DNA of 64,000 nucleotides from CALBPI01 sp039821645. GTDB taxonomy: Bacteria > Pseudomonadota > Gammaproteobacteria > Steroidobacterales > Woeseiaceae. The notes beneath the pieces are model-generated. The model did not search any database. It was not told where the DNA came from and was given only the letters and a program-made list of their open reading frames with translations. This document shows positions 51,258-60,142 of the stretch, piece by piece. The first letter of the stretch is position 1. The number at the start of each line of letters is the position of its first letter. The DNA is taken from NCBI GenBank assembly GCA_039821645.1, contig JBCBNU010000002.1, positions 1-64,000 on the forward strand, read 5' to 3'. Both the position numbers and the translations under genes were made by a program.

Positions 51258-52548
51258 TGATCAGTTCCTTCCGACCAAACAGTCGCGCCATATCCTGCTC
51301 CTCGGGCTCGAACTCCGGCGCTTTCGCATAAGCGAGTGCCTGGTTGACCAACCACAATTTTCTTCCCTGCGCACTGACCAGATCATCCGGTACACACTGT
51401 CCGTCCGTGACATAACCTAGGGAGAGTCGATGCCGCAGCAACACCGAGAGCGGCGCGCCGAGGCGGCTCGCCTCATCTATCTTGGTGATAGCGGCAGCTT
51501 TCACAGAAACTTGTTGGTAACAGCGAACTATTTCGTCGAGCAGTTGCTCATCCGCGGTTGCGGCCAGAGTCAGGTAGAGATCAACCGGTCGGGACTGGTT
51601 GGAAAGTCCATCCAACATTTCAGCTAACCGCGTGTCGCGCTGACTCACCCCTGCTGTGTCGATCAGAACCAACCGGTACTCGCTAAGACCGGCGAGCAAT
51701 CGACGCAAGGCAAGCGGGCTCTCCGCTTCAAATACTGATGCGTTGATAATGCGACCAAAAGTAAAGAGCTGTTCACGAGCACCGATGCGATAACCGTCCA
51801 TCGATACCAGCGCAATATCTCGGGCACCGTGTCGCAGCGCGTATTGTGAGGCCAGCTTCGCAATGGTCGTCGTCTTGCCAACACCGGTTGGACCGACGAA
51901 CGCTGCAACACCGCCTTCCGTCAACAAATCAGGTGCGACTGTTGTCAACGCATCACTGATGCCGTCGACCGCGTCACGCCACGGATGCTGCACACCAGTC
52001 GGTCCTCCAACAATCGTGTTGCAGAGCGACTCCGCCACATCACTCGCCATACCGAGCCGGGACAGATTGCGTAGCAGCTGCGCTGCCATCGGCGCGTTGG
52101 ACGCACGATTCGCCCATCGGTCAGCGCTGACTTGTTCGTGCAAGAGATCACCCAGCACAGAGAGCTGCTGGCGCAAGTCGGCAATTTCCGGAACCGCTGG
52201 CACATCGAGTTCAGTGATCAGCGTCTGTTGCTCGCGCCTCGTGGTCGTTGCACCGCGTTGCGCTTCGGCACTCAGCAATACATGAACATCCGTCGTTTCG
52301 TCATCACGTTCGGAAGCCTCATCAGGCACGGATGCAGCGGGCTCAGACACATCCGCATCTACCGTATCGCGAGGCGTTCGTCGGATCGCTTGCTGAATCA
52401 GCGCTTCGTCATAGTCCAGCGCCGCGATCACCTCGACGTAGTCTCCGATACGCCGGTTGGACAGGATTACCGCTTCCGGTCCTTGCTCGGTCCTTACCGC
52501 TTTCAATGCTTCGCGCATGTTCGGCGCGAGAAATCTCTTAATCTTCAT
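51250..52548 (-). CDS. flhF: Flagellar SRP-like GTPase FlhF
   Basis: A 432-residue SRP-family GTPase that places the flagellum at the pole. The N-terminal basic segment is followed by a variable acidic region and the GTPase core with GPTGVGKTTTIAKLAS, VSMDGYRIGAREQLF, LIDTAGVSQRD and AAITKIDEASRLG. Its 3' end overlaps fleN by 8 bases, as in other polar flagellates. It begins 48 bases after flhA, a gap with no clear promoter. Confidence 0.95.
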   Translation of the reverse strand: MKIKRFLAPNMREALKAVRTEQGPEAVILSNRRIGDYVEVIAALDYDEALIQQAIRRTPRDTVDADVSEPAASVPDEASERDDETTDVHVLLSAEAQRGATTTRREQQTLITELDVPAVPEIADLRQQLSVLGDLLHEQVSADRWANRASNAPMAAQLLRNLSRLGMASDVAESLCNTIVGGPTGVQHPWRDAVDGISDALTTVAPDLLTEGGVAAFVGPTGVGKTTTIAKLASQYALRHGARDIALVSMDGYRIGAREQLFTFGRIINASVFEAESPLALRRLLAGLSEYRLVLIDTAGVSQRDTRLAEMLDGLSNQSRPVDLYLTLAATADEQLLDEIVRCYQQVSVKAAAITKIDEASRLGAPLSVLLRHRLSLGYVTDGQCVPDDLVSAQGRKLWLVNQALAYAKAPEFEPEEQDMARLFGRKELING

Positions 52549-52596
52549 TGGTTACGTTCCCTGCGTCCCATACCCGGCGCCTCCCTGCGCCTTCGT

Positions 52597-54654
52597 TCAA
52601 CCAACTGTGGCTGTCATCCTGATCTGGCGATCCTCCGGAATCTCGTTGTAAGCGAGCACATGCAGACTGCGTACTCCGCGTAACATGCGCGCCAACCAAG
52701 GTCGGATTCCGGGGGCTACCAAAAGAATCGCCGATCCACCGATCGCCTCGCGATCCTGCGCGTGCTTGGTCAGTGACTCGTGGATTCGCTCCACCAGCCC
52801 TGGCTCGACGCCACCAACAGCGCCGCCCTGATTAGCGTTATTCAAGATCTGTTCCAACTCTGGATCGAGCGTCATCACTTCGATCTCAGAGCTGCTACCA
52901 CAGATGTCCTGGACGATTGAGCGTCCAAGCGCCACACGAACCGCTGACGTCAAAACGTCAGGTTCTTGACTCCTCGCCCCCTGATCAGCCAACGTTTCGG
53001 CGATTTTTCGCATGTTGCGAACCGGAATGCCTTCTTTGAGGAGGTTTTGCAGTACCTTCAACACGGTGGCCGCGGGCAGGATCTTGGGCGTCAGAGCCTC
53101 CACCAGCTTGGGTGCGCTTTTGCCGAGCCGCTCCAGCATCTGTTGCAACTCCTCGTGGCCTATCAACTCGTGGGCGTGTGCCTGCAGAACCTGACTGATA
53201 TGCGTTGCAACAACAGTACTGCCGTCCACAACGGTGTAGCCCAGCATTTGTGCCTCTTCCTGCTGGTTGTTCTCGATCCAGATCGCTGGTAGCCCAAATG
53301 CCGGGTCTTCGGTCTTGATCCCTTTGAGCTCGCCGAATACCTGACCAGGATTAATGGCCAGTTCCTTGTCGATCTCGATTTCACCCTCTCCGAGGGGCAC
53401 CCCCATCAAAGACACTCGGTATTGCGATGGTTTGAGATCGAGGTTGTCGCGTATATGTACGGGCGGTAGCAGAAAACCGAGGCTGTCGGTGAGCTTGCGC
53501 CGCACACCCTTGATCCGATTTACCAACTGACCACCACGTTGCCGGTCGACGAGTGGAATCAGCCGATAGCCAACTTCAAGACCGATGGTCTCCAGCGGCA
53601 TCACGTCGTCCCAGGTTAACTCACGGGTTTGCGGCTCAGGCTTCGGTGCTGCTTCGATAATCTCTGGTTCGGGTGGTGGTTTACGCGTCAGGCGATAACT
53701 CGCGTAGCCACAAATACCGGCGAGTGTCAGGAAGGCAAAATTGGGCATCCCGGGAATCAATCCCAGTGTGACCAACACCGCTGCCGTGACGGCCATTGTT
53801 CTCGGCTGGTGGAACACCTGAGACACGATCTGACTCGACATGTCTTGAGCCTGCGATACACGGGTCACAATCACGGCAACCGCAGTTGATAGCAGGAGCG
53901 AAGGAATCTGCGCCACCAGTCCATCGCCAATGGTTAACAGCGTGTAGACGCGACCCGCCTCACCGAACGACAGGCCATGTTCCATCGTGCCGATCGCCAA
54001 TCCGCCAAGCACATTGATGAACAGAATGAGTATGCTCGCAATCGCGTCACCGCGGACGAACTTGCTGGCACCATCCATCGCGCCGTAGAAGTCGGCCTCG
54101 CCTGCGACCTCAGCGCGTCTGGTTCGCGCCGTATCCTGGTCGATCAGCCCCGCATTGAGATCAGCATCAATCGCCATCTGCTTGCCGGGCATCGCGTCGA
54201 GTGTGAAGCGTGCTGTCACCTCGGACACGCGACCTGCACCTTTGGTCACCACGACGAAGTTAATGATCACGAGGATACTGAAGACGACAAGCCCAACCGC
54301 GAAATTTCCGCCGACGACGAATTCGGCGAACGCCTCAATGACTTTGCCAGCCGAGCCGCTTCCGGAATGGCCATTGAGCAAGACAACCCGAGTCGACGCG
54401 ATGTTCAGTGCGAGGCGAAGCAGAGTCACTACCAAAAGCACGGTGGGGAACACGCCAAATTCAAGCGGCCGGGAAACATAGATAACGGTAAGAAGAATCG
54501 CGAGCGACAGCGCGATGTTGAAGGTGAACAGCGTGTCGAGCGCAAACGGCGGCAGGGGCACCATCATCATTGCCAAAATGACCAGCAAGAGCACCGGTAC
54601 ACCGATTCCCCGTCCGATTTCGGAAAAATTGAGTTTCGCGGCAAGCTCCGCCAT
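52597..54654 (-). CDS. flhA: Flagellar export gate protein FlhA
   Basis: A 685-residue export-gate protein with an N-terminal multi-helix membrane domain and a large cytoplasmic domain. Signature segments include the FHIPEP-type region with GDAIASILILFINVLGG and a DMSSQIVSQVF segment, and a cytoplasmic part with PVHIRDNLDLKPSQYRV. It forms the ring that receives exported flagellar subunits. Its first base is shared with the flhB stop codon. Confidence 0.96.
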   Translation of the reverse strand: MAELAAKLNFSEIGRGIGVPVLLLVILAMMMVPLPPFALDTLFTFNIALSLAILLTVIYVSRPLEFGVFPTVLLVVTLLRLALNIASTRVVLLNGHSGSGSAGKVIEAFAEFVVGGNFAVGLVVFSILVIINFVVVTKGAGRVSEVTARFTLDAMPGKQMAIDADLNAGLIDQDTARTRRAEVAGEADFYGAMDGASKFVRGDAIASILILFINVLGGLAIGTMEHGLSFGEAGRVYTLLTIGDGLVAQIPSLLLSTAVAVIVTRVSQAQDMSSQIVSQVFHQPRTMAVTAAVLVTLGLIPGMPNFAFLTLAGICGYASYRLTRKPPPEPEIIEAAPKPEPQTRELTWDDVMPLETIGLEVGYRLIPLVDRQRGGQLVNRIKGVRRKLTDSLGFLLPPVHIRDNLDLKPSQYRVSLMGVPLGEGEIEIDKELAINPGQVFGELKGIKTEDPAFGLPAIWIENNQQEEAQMLGYTVVDGSTVVATHISQVLQAHAHELIGHEELQQMLERLGKSAPKLVEALTPKILPAATVLKVLQNLLKEGIPVRNMRKIAETLADQGARSQEPDVLTSAVRVALGRSIVQDICGSSSEIEVMTLDPELEQILNNANQGGAVGGVEPGLVERIHESLTKHAQDREAIGGSAILLVAPGIRPWLARMLRGVRSLHVLAYNEIPEDRQIRMTATVG

Positions 54655-55808
54655 CAGCGATATCCTCTACGCATGATCGATCGTGGTACGCCAGGCGCGT
54701 AGAGCGACTCGTCGACCTCAGGCTCCGGCGCCTTGAGATCCACGGCGCCGTCGCGCAACTGAAAGATATAGGCCAGCACCTGGGCAACCGCCGCATACAA
54801 TCCCACAGGAATGGCCTCGCCCACCTTGGTGCTGTGAAACAGTGCGCGAGCCAGCGGTGGTGCCTCGAAACGTGCGATGCGGTGCTCATCACTAATCTCG
54901 CGAATCCGCGCCGCCACGTTGTCCTGACCTTTGGCCACCACCTCAGGCGCTCGCATGCGCGACTCGTCGTAGCGCAGCGCAACTGCAAAATGGGTGGGGT
55001 TCGTGATAATCACATCCGCGTAAGGTACCGACTCCATCATGCGCCGAGTCGCCACCTCCTGCTGCAATTGTCGGATCTTCTGTCTGACCTCAGGGCGACC
55101 CTCGACTTCCTTGTGCTCATCGCGCACCTCCTGACGGGTCATCTTCAGCTTTCGGCTGTAGTCAAACAGCTGCCAAGGCACGTCGATCACAGCGCCGACA
55201 ATCAGCGCAGCAGTGGTTGCGAGAAATGCCCACGCGATAATCTTCATCGCCGCATTAAGTCCCGCGTCGATGGGCAGCAGAGGGAGTGCGCCTAATCGGT
55301 CGGCGCTGTCCTGAAGCAACAGTACGGCGATGACAATAATGAGTGCGACTTTAGCCAGAGACTTTGCAAGCTCAATCAAAGCGCGCATCCCGAACATTCG
55401 TTTCAGTCCCTTGATTGGACTGATGCGCTCGAGCTTCGGGGCCATAGCGGACGCGCTAAAAGTGACACCACCGAGCGCGACGGATCCAGCGATCGCCGCG
55501 ATAACCAATGCGATCAGCACGGGTGCGATGGCCCATAAGGCCGCGCTCGACTGCTCGGCGAGAGCGATCGCCATTTCTCGAGTCTCGAAAAAGCGGGAGC
55601 GTTCGATGCTGAAACCGGAGGCGAAAACACCCACCAGTTTCGGACCGATACTACCGCCCAGTAGAACCAGAGCACCGGCGCCGGTGAGCATGACACCCAT
55701 CGTCGAAAGCTCACGCGAGCGTGGTATGTCGCCTTTCTTTCTTGCGTCCTGGCGACGCTTTGGAGTCGCCCGTTCGGTCTTCTCTTGCCCCTGATTCTGT
55801 TCTGCCAT
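54654..55808 (-). CDS. flhB: Flagellar export switch protein FlhB
   Basis: A 384-residue protein with four N-terminal transmembrane helices and a cytoplasmic switch domain. The self-cleaving motif NPTH is at 270-273, equivalent to Asn269 in E. coli; cleavage switches export from rod-hook to filament subunits and works together with FliK. A charged N-terminal segment and a KMTRQEVRDEHKEVEG linker are conserved. One base is shared with the stop codon of fliR. Confidence 0.97.
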   Translation of the reverse strand: MAEQNQGQEKTERATPKRRQDARKKGDIPRSRELSTMGVMLTGAGALVLLGGSIGPKLVGVFASGFSIERSRFFETREMAIALAEQSSAALWAIAPVLIALVIAAIAGSVALGGVTFSASAMAPKLERISPIKGLKRMFGMRALIELAKSLAKVALIIVIAVLLLQDSADRLGALPLLPIDAGLNAAMKIIAWAFLATTAALIVGAVIDVPWQLFDYSRKLKMTRQEVRDEHKEVEGRPEVRQKIRQLQQEVATRRMMESVPYADVIITNPTHFAVALRYDESRMRAPEVVAKGQDNVAARIREISDEHRIARFEAPPLARALFHSTKVGEAIPVGLYAAVAQVLAYIFQLRDGAVDLKAPEPEVDESLYAPGVPRSIMRRGYR

Positions 55809-56590
55809 CAGGGGGCTCCCCCGAGCAACCCACTCAGCGTGTTCAGGGCTAGCGGAAAGCTCGACGAAAACACCGCGGCGAGTCCACCTACGGTGACGTA
55901 CAACGTCAGGAAACCGAGCAACATGGAAATGGGAAAACCCACAGCGAACAGATTCATTGCAGGTGCGGCGCGACTCATAACGCCAAAGGCGAGGTTGACG
56001 ATCAACAGGGTGGCGACCGCTGGTAACGCAAGGCGCATGGCACCGATGAACAGATTCGAAGAGAACGCCAGCATCGCCTGAAGATCGGACAACACAATAA
56101 ACTGGCTACCGACCGGTGCGGTTTCAAAACTCTCCGCAAGCAATCGTATGAGCTGCAAGTGACCGTCTGCGCTTAAGAAAAGCAACATGGTGAGCATCAG
56201 GTACATCTGCCCAATCACCGGAATGTTCACGCCACTGACCCGATCCAGGAAAACAGCAAATCCAAGCCCCATGCTCATCGACACCGTTTGTGCACCGAGC
56301 ACGATCGCATCGAAGACCAGTTGAACCGTGAAGCCCATCAGAATGCCGAGCATCACTTCCTGCATGACCAGCAAAGCGCCCGTTACGCTGAAAATGCCCA
56401 CATCCGGGATGCTGTCGCTTGCGCCGGGCGCCAATGCCAGCGCGAGCGTGATCGCCAACATGCCACGGATTCGGCGAGGCACGAATGCGCCACCAATCGC
56501 TGGTAATGCAATCACAAAGGCACTGACCCGGATAAAAGGCCACAGAAACTGCGGCAACAACTCGGCTATGGCAAAAACGTCAAGCGCCAT
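55808..56590 (-). CDS. fliR: Flagellar export protein FliR
   Basis: A 260-residue hydrophobic protein with about six transmembrane helices, of the FliR/SpaR family. Visible marks are the PAIGGAFVPRRIRGMLAI and GILMGFTVQLVFDAIVLGAQ segments. It is part of the export gate with FliP and FliQ. It starts 4 bases after fliQ and shares one base with flhB. Confidence 0.93.
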   Translation of the reverse strand: MALDVFAIAELLPQFLWPFIRVSAFVIALPAIGGAFVPRRIRGMLAITLALALAPGASDSIPDVGIFSVTGALLVMQEVMLGILMGFTVQLVFDAIVLGAQTVSMSMGLGFAVFLDRVSGVNIPVIGQMYLMLTMLLFLSADGHLQLIRLLAESFETAPVGSQFIVLSDLQAMLAFSSNLFIGAMRLALPAVATLLIVNLAFGVMSRAAPAMNLFAVGFPISMLLGFLTLYVTVGGLAAVFSSSFPLALNTLSGLLGGAP

Positions 56591-56594
56591 ATCG

Positions 56595-56864
56595 CTAACC
56601 GATCAGCGACGGGATGCTGGTGATCAGTTGGCGCGTGAAATCGACCAGTGTCGTGGTAATCCACGAGCCTCCGAGTAACAACGCAACACCCAGCACGAGC
56701 AGCTTCGGTATGAATGACAGTGTCATCTCATTGATTTGCGTTGCAGCCTGCAACATACCTACAAGCAGACCAATACCCAACGCCGACAACAGCAGGGGCG
56801 CCGAAATCAAAAACGTTACCCACAGAGCTTGCTGTCCAATTGAGAGAATCGACGCTTCAGTCAT
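56595..56864 (-). CDS. fliQ: Flagellar export protein FliQ
   Basis: An 89-residue two-helix membrane protein with GLLVGMLQAATQINEMTLSF, the signature of FliQ. It is a small component of the FliPQR export gate. Length matches the family. It lies 7 bases after fliP and 4 before fliR. Confidence 0.94.
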   Translation of the reverse strand: MTEASILSIGQQALWVTFLISAPLLLSALGIGLLVGMLQAATQINEMTLSFIPKLLVLGVALLLGGSWITTTLVDFTRQLITSIPSLIG

Positions 56865-56871
56865 GATTCAC

Positions 56872-57624
56872 CTATACGAAAAAGCTGCCTGCGAGCGTGC
56901 CTAGTAGCAGCGCCCAACCATCGACCAAAACAAACAGCATCAGCTTGAATGGCAGAGAGATGAGCATCGGGGACAGCATCATCATCCCCATCGACATCAA
57001 TACACTGGACACAACGAGGTCAATAATGAGGAATGGTATGAAGATCAGAAATCCGATCTGAAACGCCGTCTTCAGCTCACTCACCATGAATGCGGGAATC
57101 ACCACCGTGATGGGAATGTCCGCGACGCGATCGAAACCGTCGAAACCTGCGATATTGGCGAATAACTTGATATCGGCATCGCGTGTCTGGTTGATCATAA
57201 AATTCCGAAGTGGCGCAATACCCGTAGAGAAGGCTTCACCAATATCCATCGTGCCCTCGGTATAGGGCGTAATCGCAGTTTGATTGATCTCCTCAGCGAC
57301 AGGTGCCATCACAAAGAGCGTCAGGAAAAGCGCAATTCCGATCAGCACTTGGTTCGGTGGTGTCTGTGCTGTACCGAGAGCCTGACGCAGTATCGACAAC
57401 ACAATGATCAGTCGGATAAATGCAGTCATCGACAGAACTAACGCCGGCAACAGCGTCAGCAGCGTCATCGCGATCAGCACTTGCAGGCTCAAGCTAATCG
57501 ATTGGCCAGTGTTGGCGTCCGCATTAGGAATGAGCACTTCAGGCGTTACGACTTGGCCCAACGCGACCGCCGGCAGCAAGCCCAGAAGCAAAACAGAAAC
57601 GACGGTTACGAGGCGCCTGGTCAT
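56872..57624 (-). CDS. fliP: Flagellar export protein FliP
   Basis: A 250-residue export-gate protein. The signal-like N-terminus and helices are followed by the FliP signature ALVLSMTAFIRLIIVLSILR and a long periplasmic loop, then FMVSELKTAFQIGFLIFIPF and SSVLMSMGMMMLSP at the C-terminus. It is overlapped by fliO at 57621-57624. It forms the FliPQR channel. Confidence 0.96.
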   Translation of the reverse strand: MTRRLVTVVSVLLLGLLPAVALGQVVTPEVLIPNADANTGQSISLSLQVLIAMTLLTLLPALVLSMTAFIRLIIVLSILRQALGTAQTPPNQVLIGIALFLTLFVMAPVAEEINQTAITPYTEGTMDIGEAFSTGIAPLRNFMINQTRDADIKLFANIAGFDGFDRVADIPITVVIPAFMVSELKTAFQIGFLIFIPFLIIDLVVSSVLMSMGMMMLSPMLISLPFKLMLFVLVDGWALLLGTLAGSFFV

Positions 57625-58034
57625 GACGTCTCCTCGCTGGTCGGTTGCTTGCGCAGCGCCTGAAGTCGACTTGCAAAAGGGGCCACGGCGGGAGCCGGTG
57701 GCTCGGCAAGTGGCTCTTTCATCTCATGCAGCCGAACCAAGCCCTGGGCACTCACACCGACCACAATCTGCTCGTCACCCAGCCCAACGACAAGTACACG
57801 TTCTCGCTGACCAAGTGCGCAAGAGGCAATGACTCTCACTTCGCCGCTCCCGCCGGGAGCATGTTGTCGCAGGCGAGCTACAATCCAGGCAGCGGCGACA
57901 ATGGCGCCGATGACCAAGACGAGGTTCGCCAACACCGAGAACCCATCCGGCAGTGCGCCAGTGAGCGTTACAGGCACAGCGTTGGCACCCGTCTGACCAA
58001 TTACAAGCACCGTCTGGATCGACCAATTCAGCAT
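57621..58034 (-). CDS. fliO: Flagellar export protein FliO
   Basis: A 137-residue protein with one transmembrane helix (LANLVLVIGAIVAAAWIVARL) preceded by a short hydrophobic N-terminal stretch and followed by a cytoplasmic GVSAQGLVRLHEM region typical of FliO. It helps assemble FliP. It starts 9 bases after fliN and overlaps fliP by 4 bases. Confidence 0.88.
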   Translation of the reverse strand: MLNWSIQTVLVIGQTGANAVPVTLTGALPDGFSVLANLVLVIGAIVAAAWIVARLRQHAPGGSGEVRVIASCALGQRERVLVVGLGDEQIVVGVSAQGLVRLHEMKEPLAEPPAPAVAPFASRLQALRKQPTSEETS

Positions 58035-58043
58035 CGTATTGAC

Positions 58044-58415
58044 TCAGGCGAGCGTTTGAATACGTTCGGCCGGACTGATTACATCGGTCAGACGCACGCC
58101 AAACTTTCCATCCACCACCACAATCTCACCATGTGCGACCAGGGTTCCATTGACGAGAACATCCAGCGGTTCGCTTGCAGGTCGATCGAGCGCTACGACG
58201 GAGCCCTCAGCGAGACTGACCAGGTCACGGATCGAAATACTGGTCTGTCCCACCTGAAGCGACAATGAGACTTGCACATCCAAAACAAGGTCCAGATTCA
58301 CGTCCGCTTTGGGTCCTTGTGTTGCGTCGGATGCCGGTGCGATCGCTTCGGGCTCAAAGCGCTCATCCCCCGCTGCTTCGTTCTCCACAATCTCTGCTTC
58401 TGCTTCTTCACTCAT
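58044..58415 (-). CDS. fliN: Flagellar motor switch protein FliN
   Basis: A 123-residue protein. An acidic N-terminal part leads to the C-terminal switch domain with VQVSLSLQVGQTSISIRDLV, GSVVALDRPASEPLDVLVN and GKFGVRLTDVISPAERI. It forms the C-ring with FliM and FliG. It begins 30 bases after fliM. Confidence 0.93.
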   Translation of the reverse strand: MSEEAEAEIVENEAAGDERFEPEAIAPASDATQGPKADVNLDLVLDVQVSLSLQVGQTSISIRDLVSLAEGSVVALDRPASEPLDVLVNGTLVAHGEIVVVDGKFGVRLTDVISPAERIQTLA

Positions 58416-58445
58416 CGAATGACTTCCTTGCCTTCAAGAGAGGAT

Positions 58446-59492
58446 TTAGCCGACCGTCCATCGGCTGATTTGAATTGCGTTATTGCCTTCGAGGTTGCCG
58501 AACGCACCCTCGGCACATTCGGTACTGCCGACGTTTAGTCGTGCGAGTTGCGGATCACTCAGTGCAATCAAGTCACCAGGTGCGAGACTGACGACTCGCC
58601 GCAGTGGCAATCTCATGCGACCCACGGTCGCAGCGACCGATACATCAATGCCGGCAAGGTGTTCACGCCAGCGCGCATACCACTCAGGGTCGGGCATACT
58701 CGGTCTTGCATTGGTGGCGCCCTCAAGGTCATCGGCAATAGGCGAGATCTGAGACTCAGGTAACAACCAATGCAGTGTTCCCGATACACCACCGAACTCC
58801 ACAGTGAAGGAGGACACGATGACGGCATCCTTGGGTTCCAAACCCGATCCAACTGCCGGGTCTGTCTCGTTTCCGAGCGTTTGCACCTTGATCGGAAATG
58901 TCTTTTCCCACGCTTCACCCAGCACGTCGCAGAGGGCGACGACCGCTAATTCCGCGACGCGCTGCTCGCCGCGAGTAAACTGCTCCCGAATAGCGGGCGG
59001 TACCGGTTCGCCTTCTGCCGGTTCGGCTTCATTGCTACTGAAACCGAAGAAACCTTCAACCAGAGCACCGAGCACAACATTGTCGATAATGACAATTGAA
59101 TGACCCGGTAGCGGTGCCAGAGAAACACGGAACGTCATTACGGGTGGGCGCAGCTGCTCGGTCGCGGACGCGTACGTCGTCGTGAACAAGTCCAGCGCAG
59201 CAATCGAAACTTCGTTGCTGACGAGCTTCCCCCAACGCTGGCGCAAGCGCTTCGCCGCCTTCGAAGCTATGGCTTGCAACAATGGGTAGCTGCCGTAATT
59301 GATGTAGGCATCAGGGCGCATCACAAACGGGGTGACGGTAACGGCATTCTGTCCGTCATCGCCAACAACGGATCCATCGGCCATACCCGCTAGCAGCGCA
59401 TCCTTTTCGTCGTCGCTGAGCAGGCCCTCCGCTTCGCCGTCCTCTGGCATAGTGTCGTCGATCACTCCCGATGTTTCGTGCTCGTCGCTCAT
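58446..59492 (-). CDS. fliM: Flagellar motor switch protein FliM
   Basis: A 348-residue C-ring protein. The FliM middle domain and the C-terminal FliN-like domain are visible (VTPFVMRPDAYINYGSYP, and LPLRRVVSLAPGDLIALS). The N-terminal CheY-binding motif reads LLSDDEKDALL at residues 24-34, so it lies behind a 23-residue acidic extension. The start ATG 59492 overlaps the fliL stop (TGATG); a GTG at 59495 is possible. Confidence 0.94.
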   Translation of the reverse strand: MSDEHETSGVIDDTMPEDGEAEGLLSDDEKDALLAGMADGSVVGDDGQNAVTVTPFVMRPDAYINYGSYPLLQAIASKAAKRLRQRWGKLVSNEVSIAALDLFTTTYASATEQLRPPVMTFRVSLAPLPGHSIVIIDNVVLGALVEGFFGFSSNEAEPAEGEPVPPAIREQFTRGEQRVAELAVVALCDVLGEAWEKTFPIKVQTLGNETDPAVGSGLEPKDAVIVSSFTVEFGGVSGTLHWLLPESQISPIADDLEGATNARPSMPDPEWYARWREHLAGIDVSVAATVGRMRLPLRRVVSLAPGDLIALSDPQLARLNVGSTECAEGAFGNLEGNNAIQISRWTVG

Positions 59493-59980
59493 CACTGCAC
59501 AACGATATTGGTAAAGTAAACCGCTTCGACGCCACCCTCCCCGGTTTCCGTTTCCAGTACCCGGTTGATCTCGGTCAGCGCCTCTTCGAGCATCGCATTC
59601 TTCCCCTCGCGCGTAGTGACCGATGCGTAATCCACATCGCCATAAGCGAGGATCAGATTGTTTCTGATGACGGGCCCGTGGTTCTGAATGTGTTCAATGA
59701 CTTGCTGGTCGCGAGTCATGACCTCGAGTGAGGCCTGCAGGAATCGACCCTTACCGCGCTCGTCAAGAAAGTTGACCAAGAGCGGTGGGTGGATTCCGTG
59801 GTAAAGCGCTTCCTTGCGCGGGGGCTCCGAGGCTCCTTCTTCGGCAACTTCCGTGTCAGCCGCAGGCTTCATCAAGAAAAATGCTCCGCCCGCACCGCCA
59901 CCCAGCAGGATGACTGCGCCGAGGATCAGCACCAGCATGTTCGGCCCTTTCTTGCCTGACTCTTCTTCCTTGTCTGCCAT
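59492..59980 (-). CDS. fliL: Flagellar basal body-associated protein FliL
   Basis: A 162-residue inner-membrane protein with an N-terminal helix (MLVLILGAVILLGGGAGGAFF) and a periplasmic FliL domain. It sits around the stator and supports rotation. The start is ATG 59980, five bases after the Shine-Dalgarno AGGGAG; a GTG at 59986 would give two extra residues but sits over the ribosome site. Its leader holds a sigma-54 promoter and an 11-bp hairpin that pairs this Shine-Dalgarno. Confidence 0.92.
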   Translation of the reverse strand: MADKEEESGKKGPNMLVLILGAVILLGGGAGGAFFLMKPAADTEVAEEGASEPPRKEALYHGIHPPLLVNFLDERGKGRFLQASLEVMTRDQQVIEHIQNHGPVIRNNLILAYGDVDYASVTTREGKNAMLEEALTEINRVLETETGEGGVEAVYFTNIVVQ

Positions 59981-59982
59981 GT

Positions 59983-60022
59983 TCACTCCCTGTGATAGTC
60001 GGCATCAACTGACAGGGAGTGA
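59983..60022 (-). promoter_or_regulatory. Leader hairpin pairing the fliL ribosome binding site
   Basis: In the minus-strand transcript, TCACTCCCTGT (60022-60012) and ACAGGGAGTGA (59993-59983) form a perfect 11-bp stem around an 18-base loop. The second arm contains AGGGAG, the fliL Shine-Dalgarno, just before the start codon at 59980. Transcripts entering from fliK would be folded and shut for translation. The predicted sigma-54 start site near 60014 lies within the first arm, so transcripts from that promoter would lack most of the pairing strand. Confidence 0.75.
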
Positions 60023-60024
60023 GT

Positions 60025-60040
60025 AGCAAATGCTATGCCA
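60025..60040 (-). promoter_or_regulatory. Sigma-54 promoter of fliL
   Basis: On the minus strand TGGCATAGCATTTGCT (60040-60025) matches the sigma-54 consensus TGGCAYRNNNNTTGCW at every fixed position. The expected start site is near 60014. A FleQ-type activator, whose parts are encoded at 43370-44744, is the natural partner. fliL is a known sigma-54 target in polar flagellates. Confidence 0.82.
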
Positions 60041-60142
60041 GAACTATTTACTCACTGATAAACAATAAGTTACGAATTCCTCGATAGGTATGGCGTCGAA
60101 AAACCGGCAGTCTTCAACCGGAACTATCGCCAGTGTCAAAAA

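Noticed and set aside
53977..54702. A long plus-strand frame opposite flhA
   Set aside because: It is a mirror of a well-supported export-gate gene and has no motif of its own.
60099..60121. Possible terminator after fliK
   Set aside because: The stem is only four base pairs with a wobble, so it is too weak to annotate, although a T run follows.
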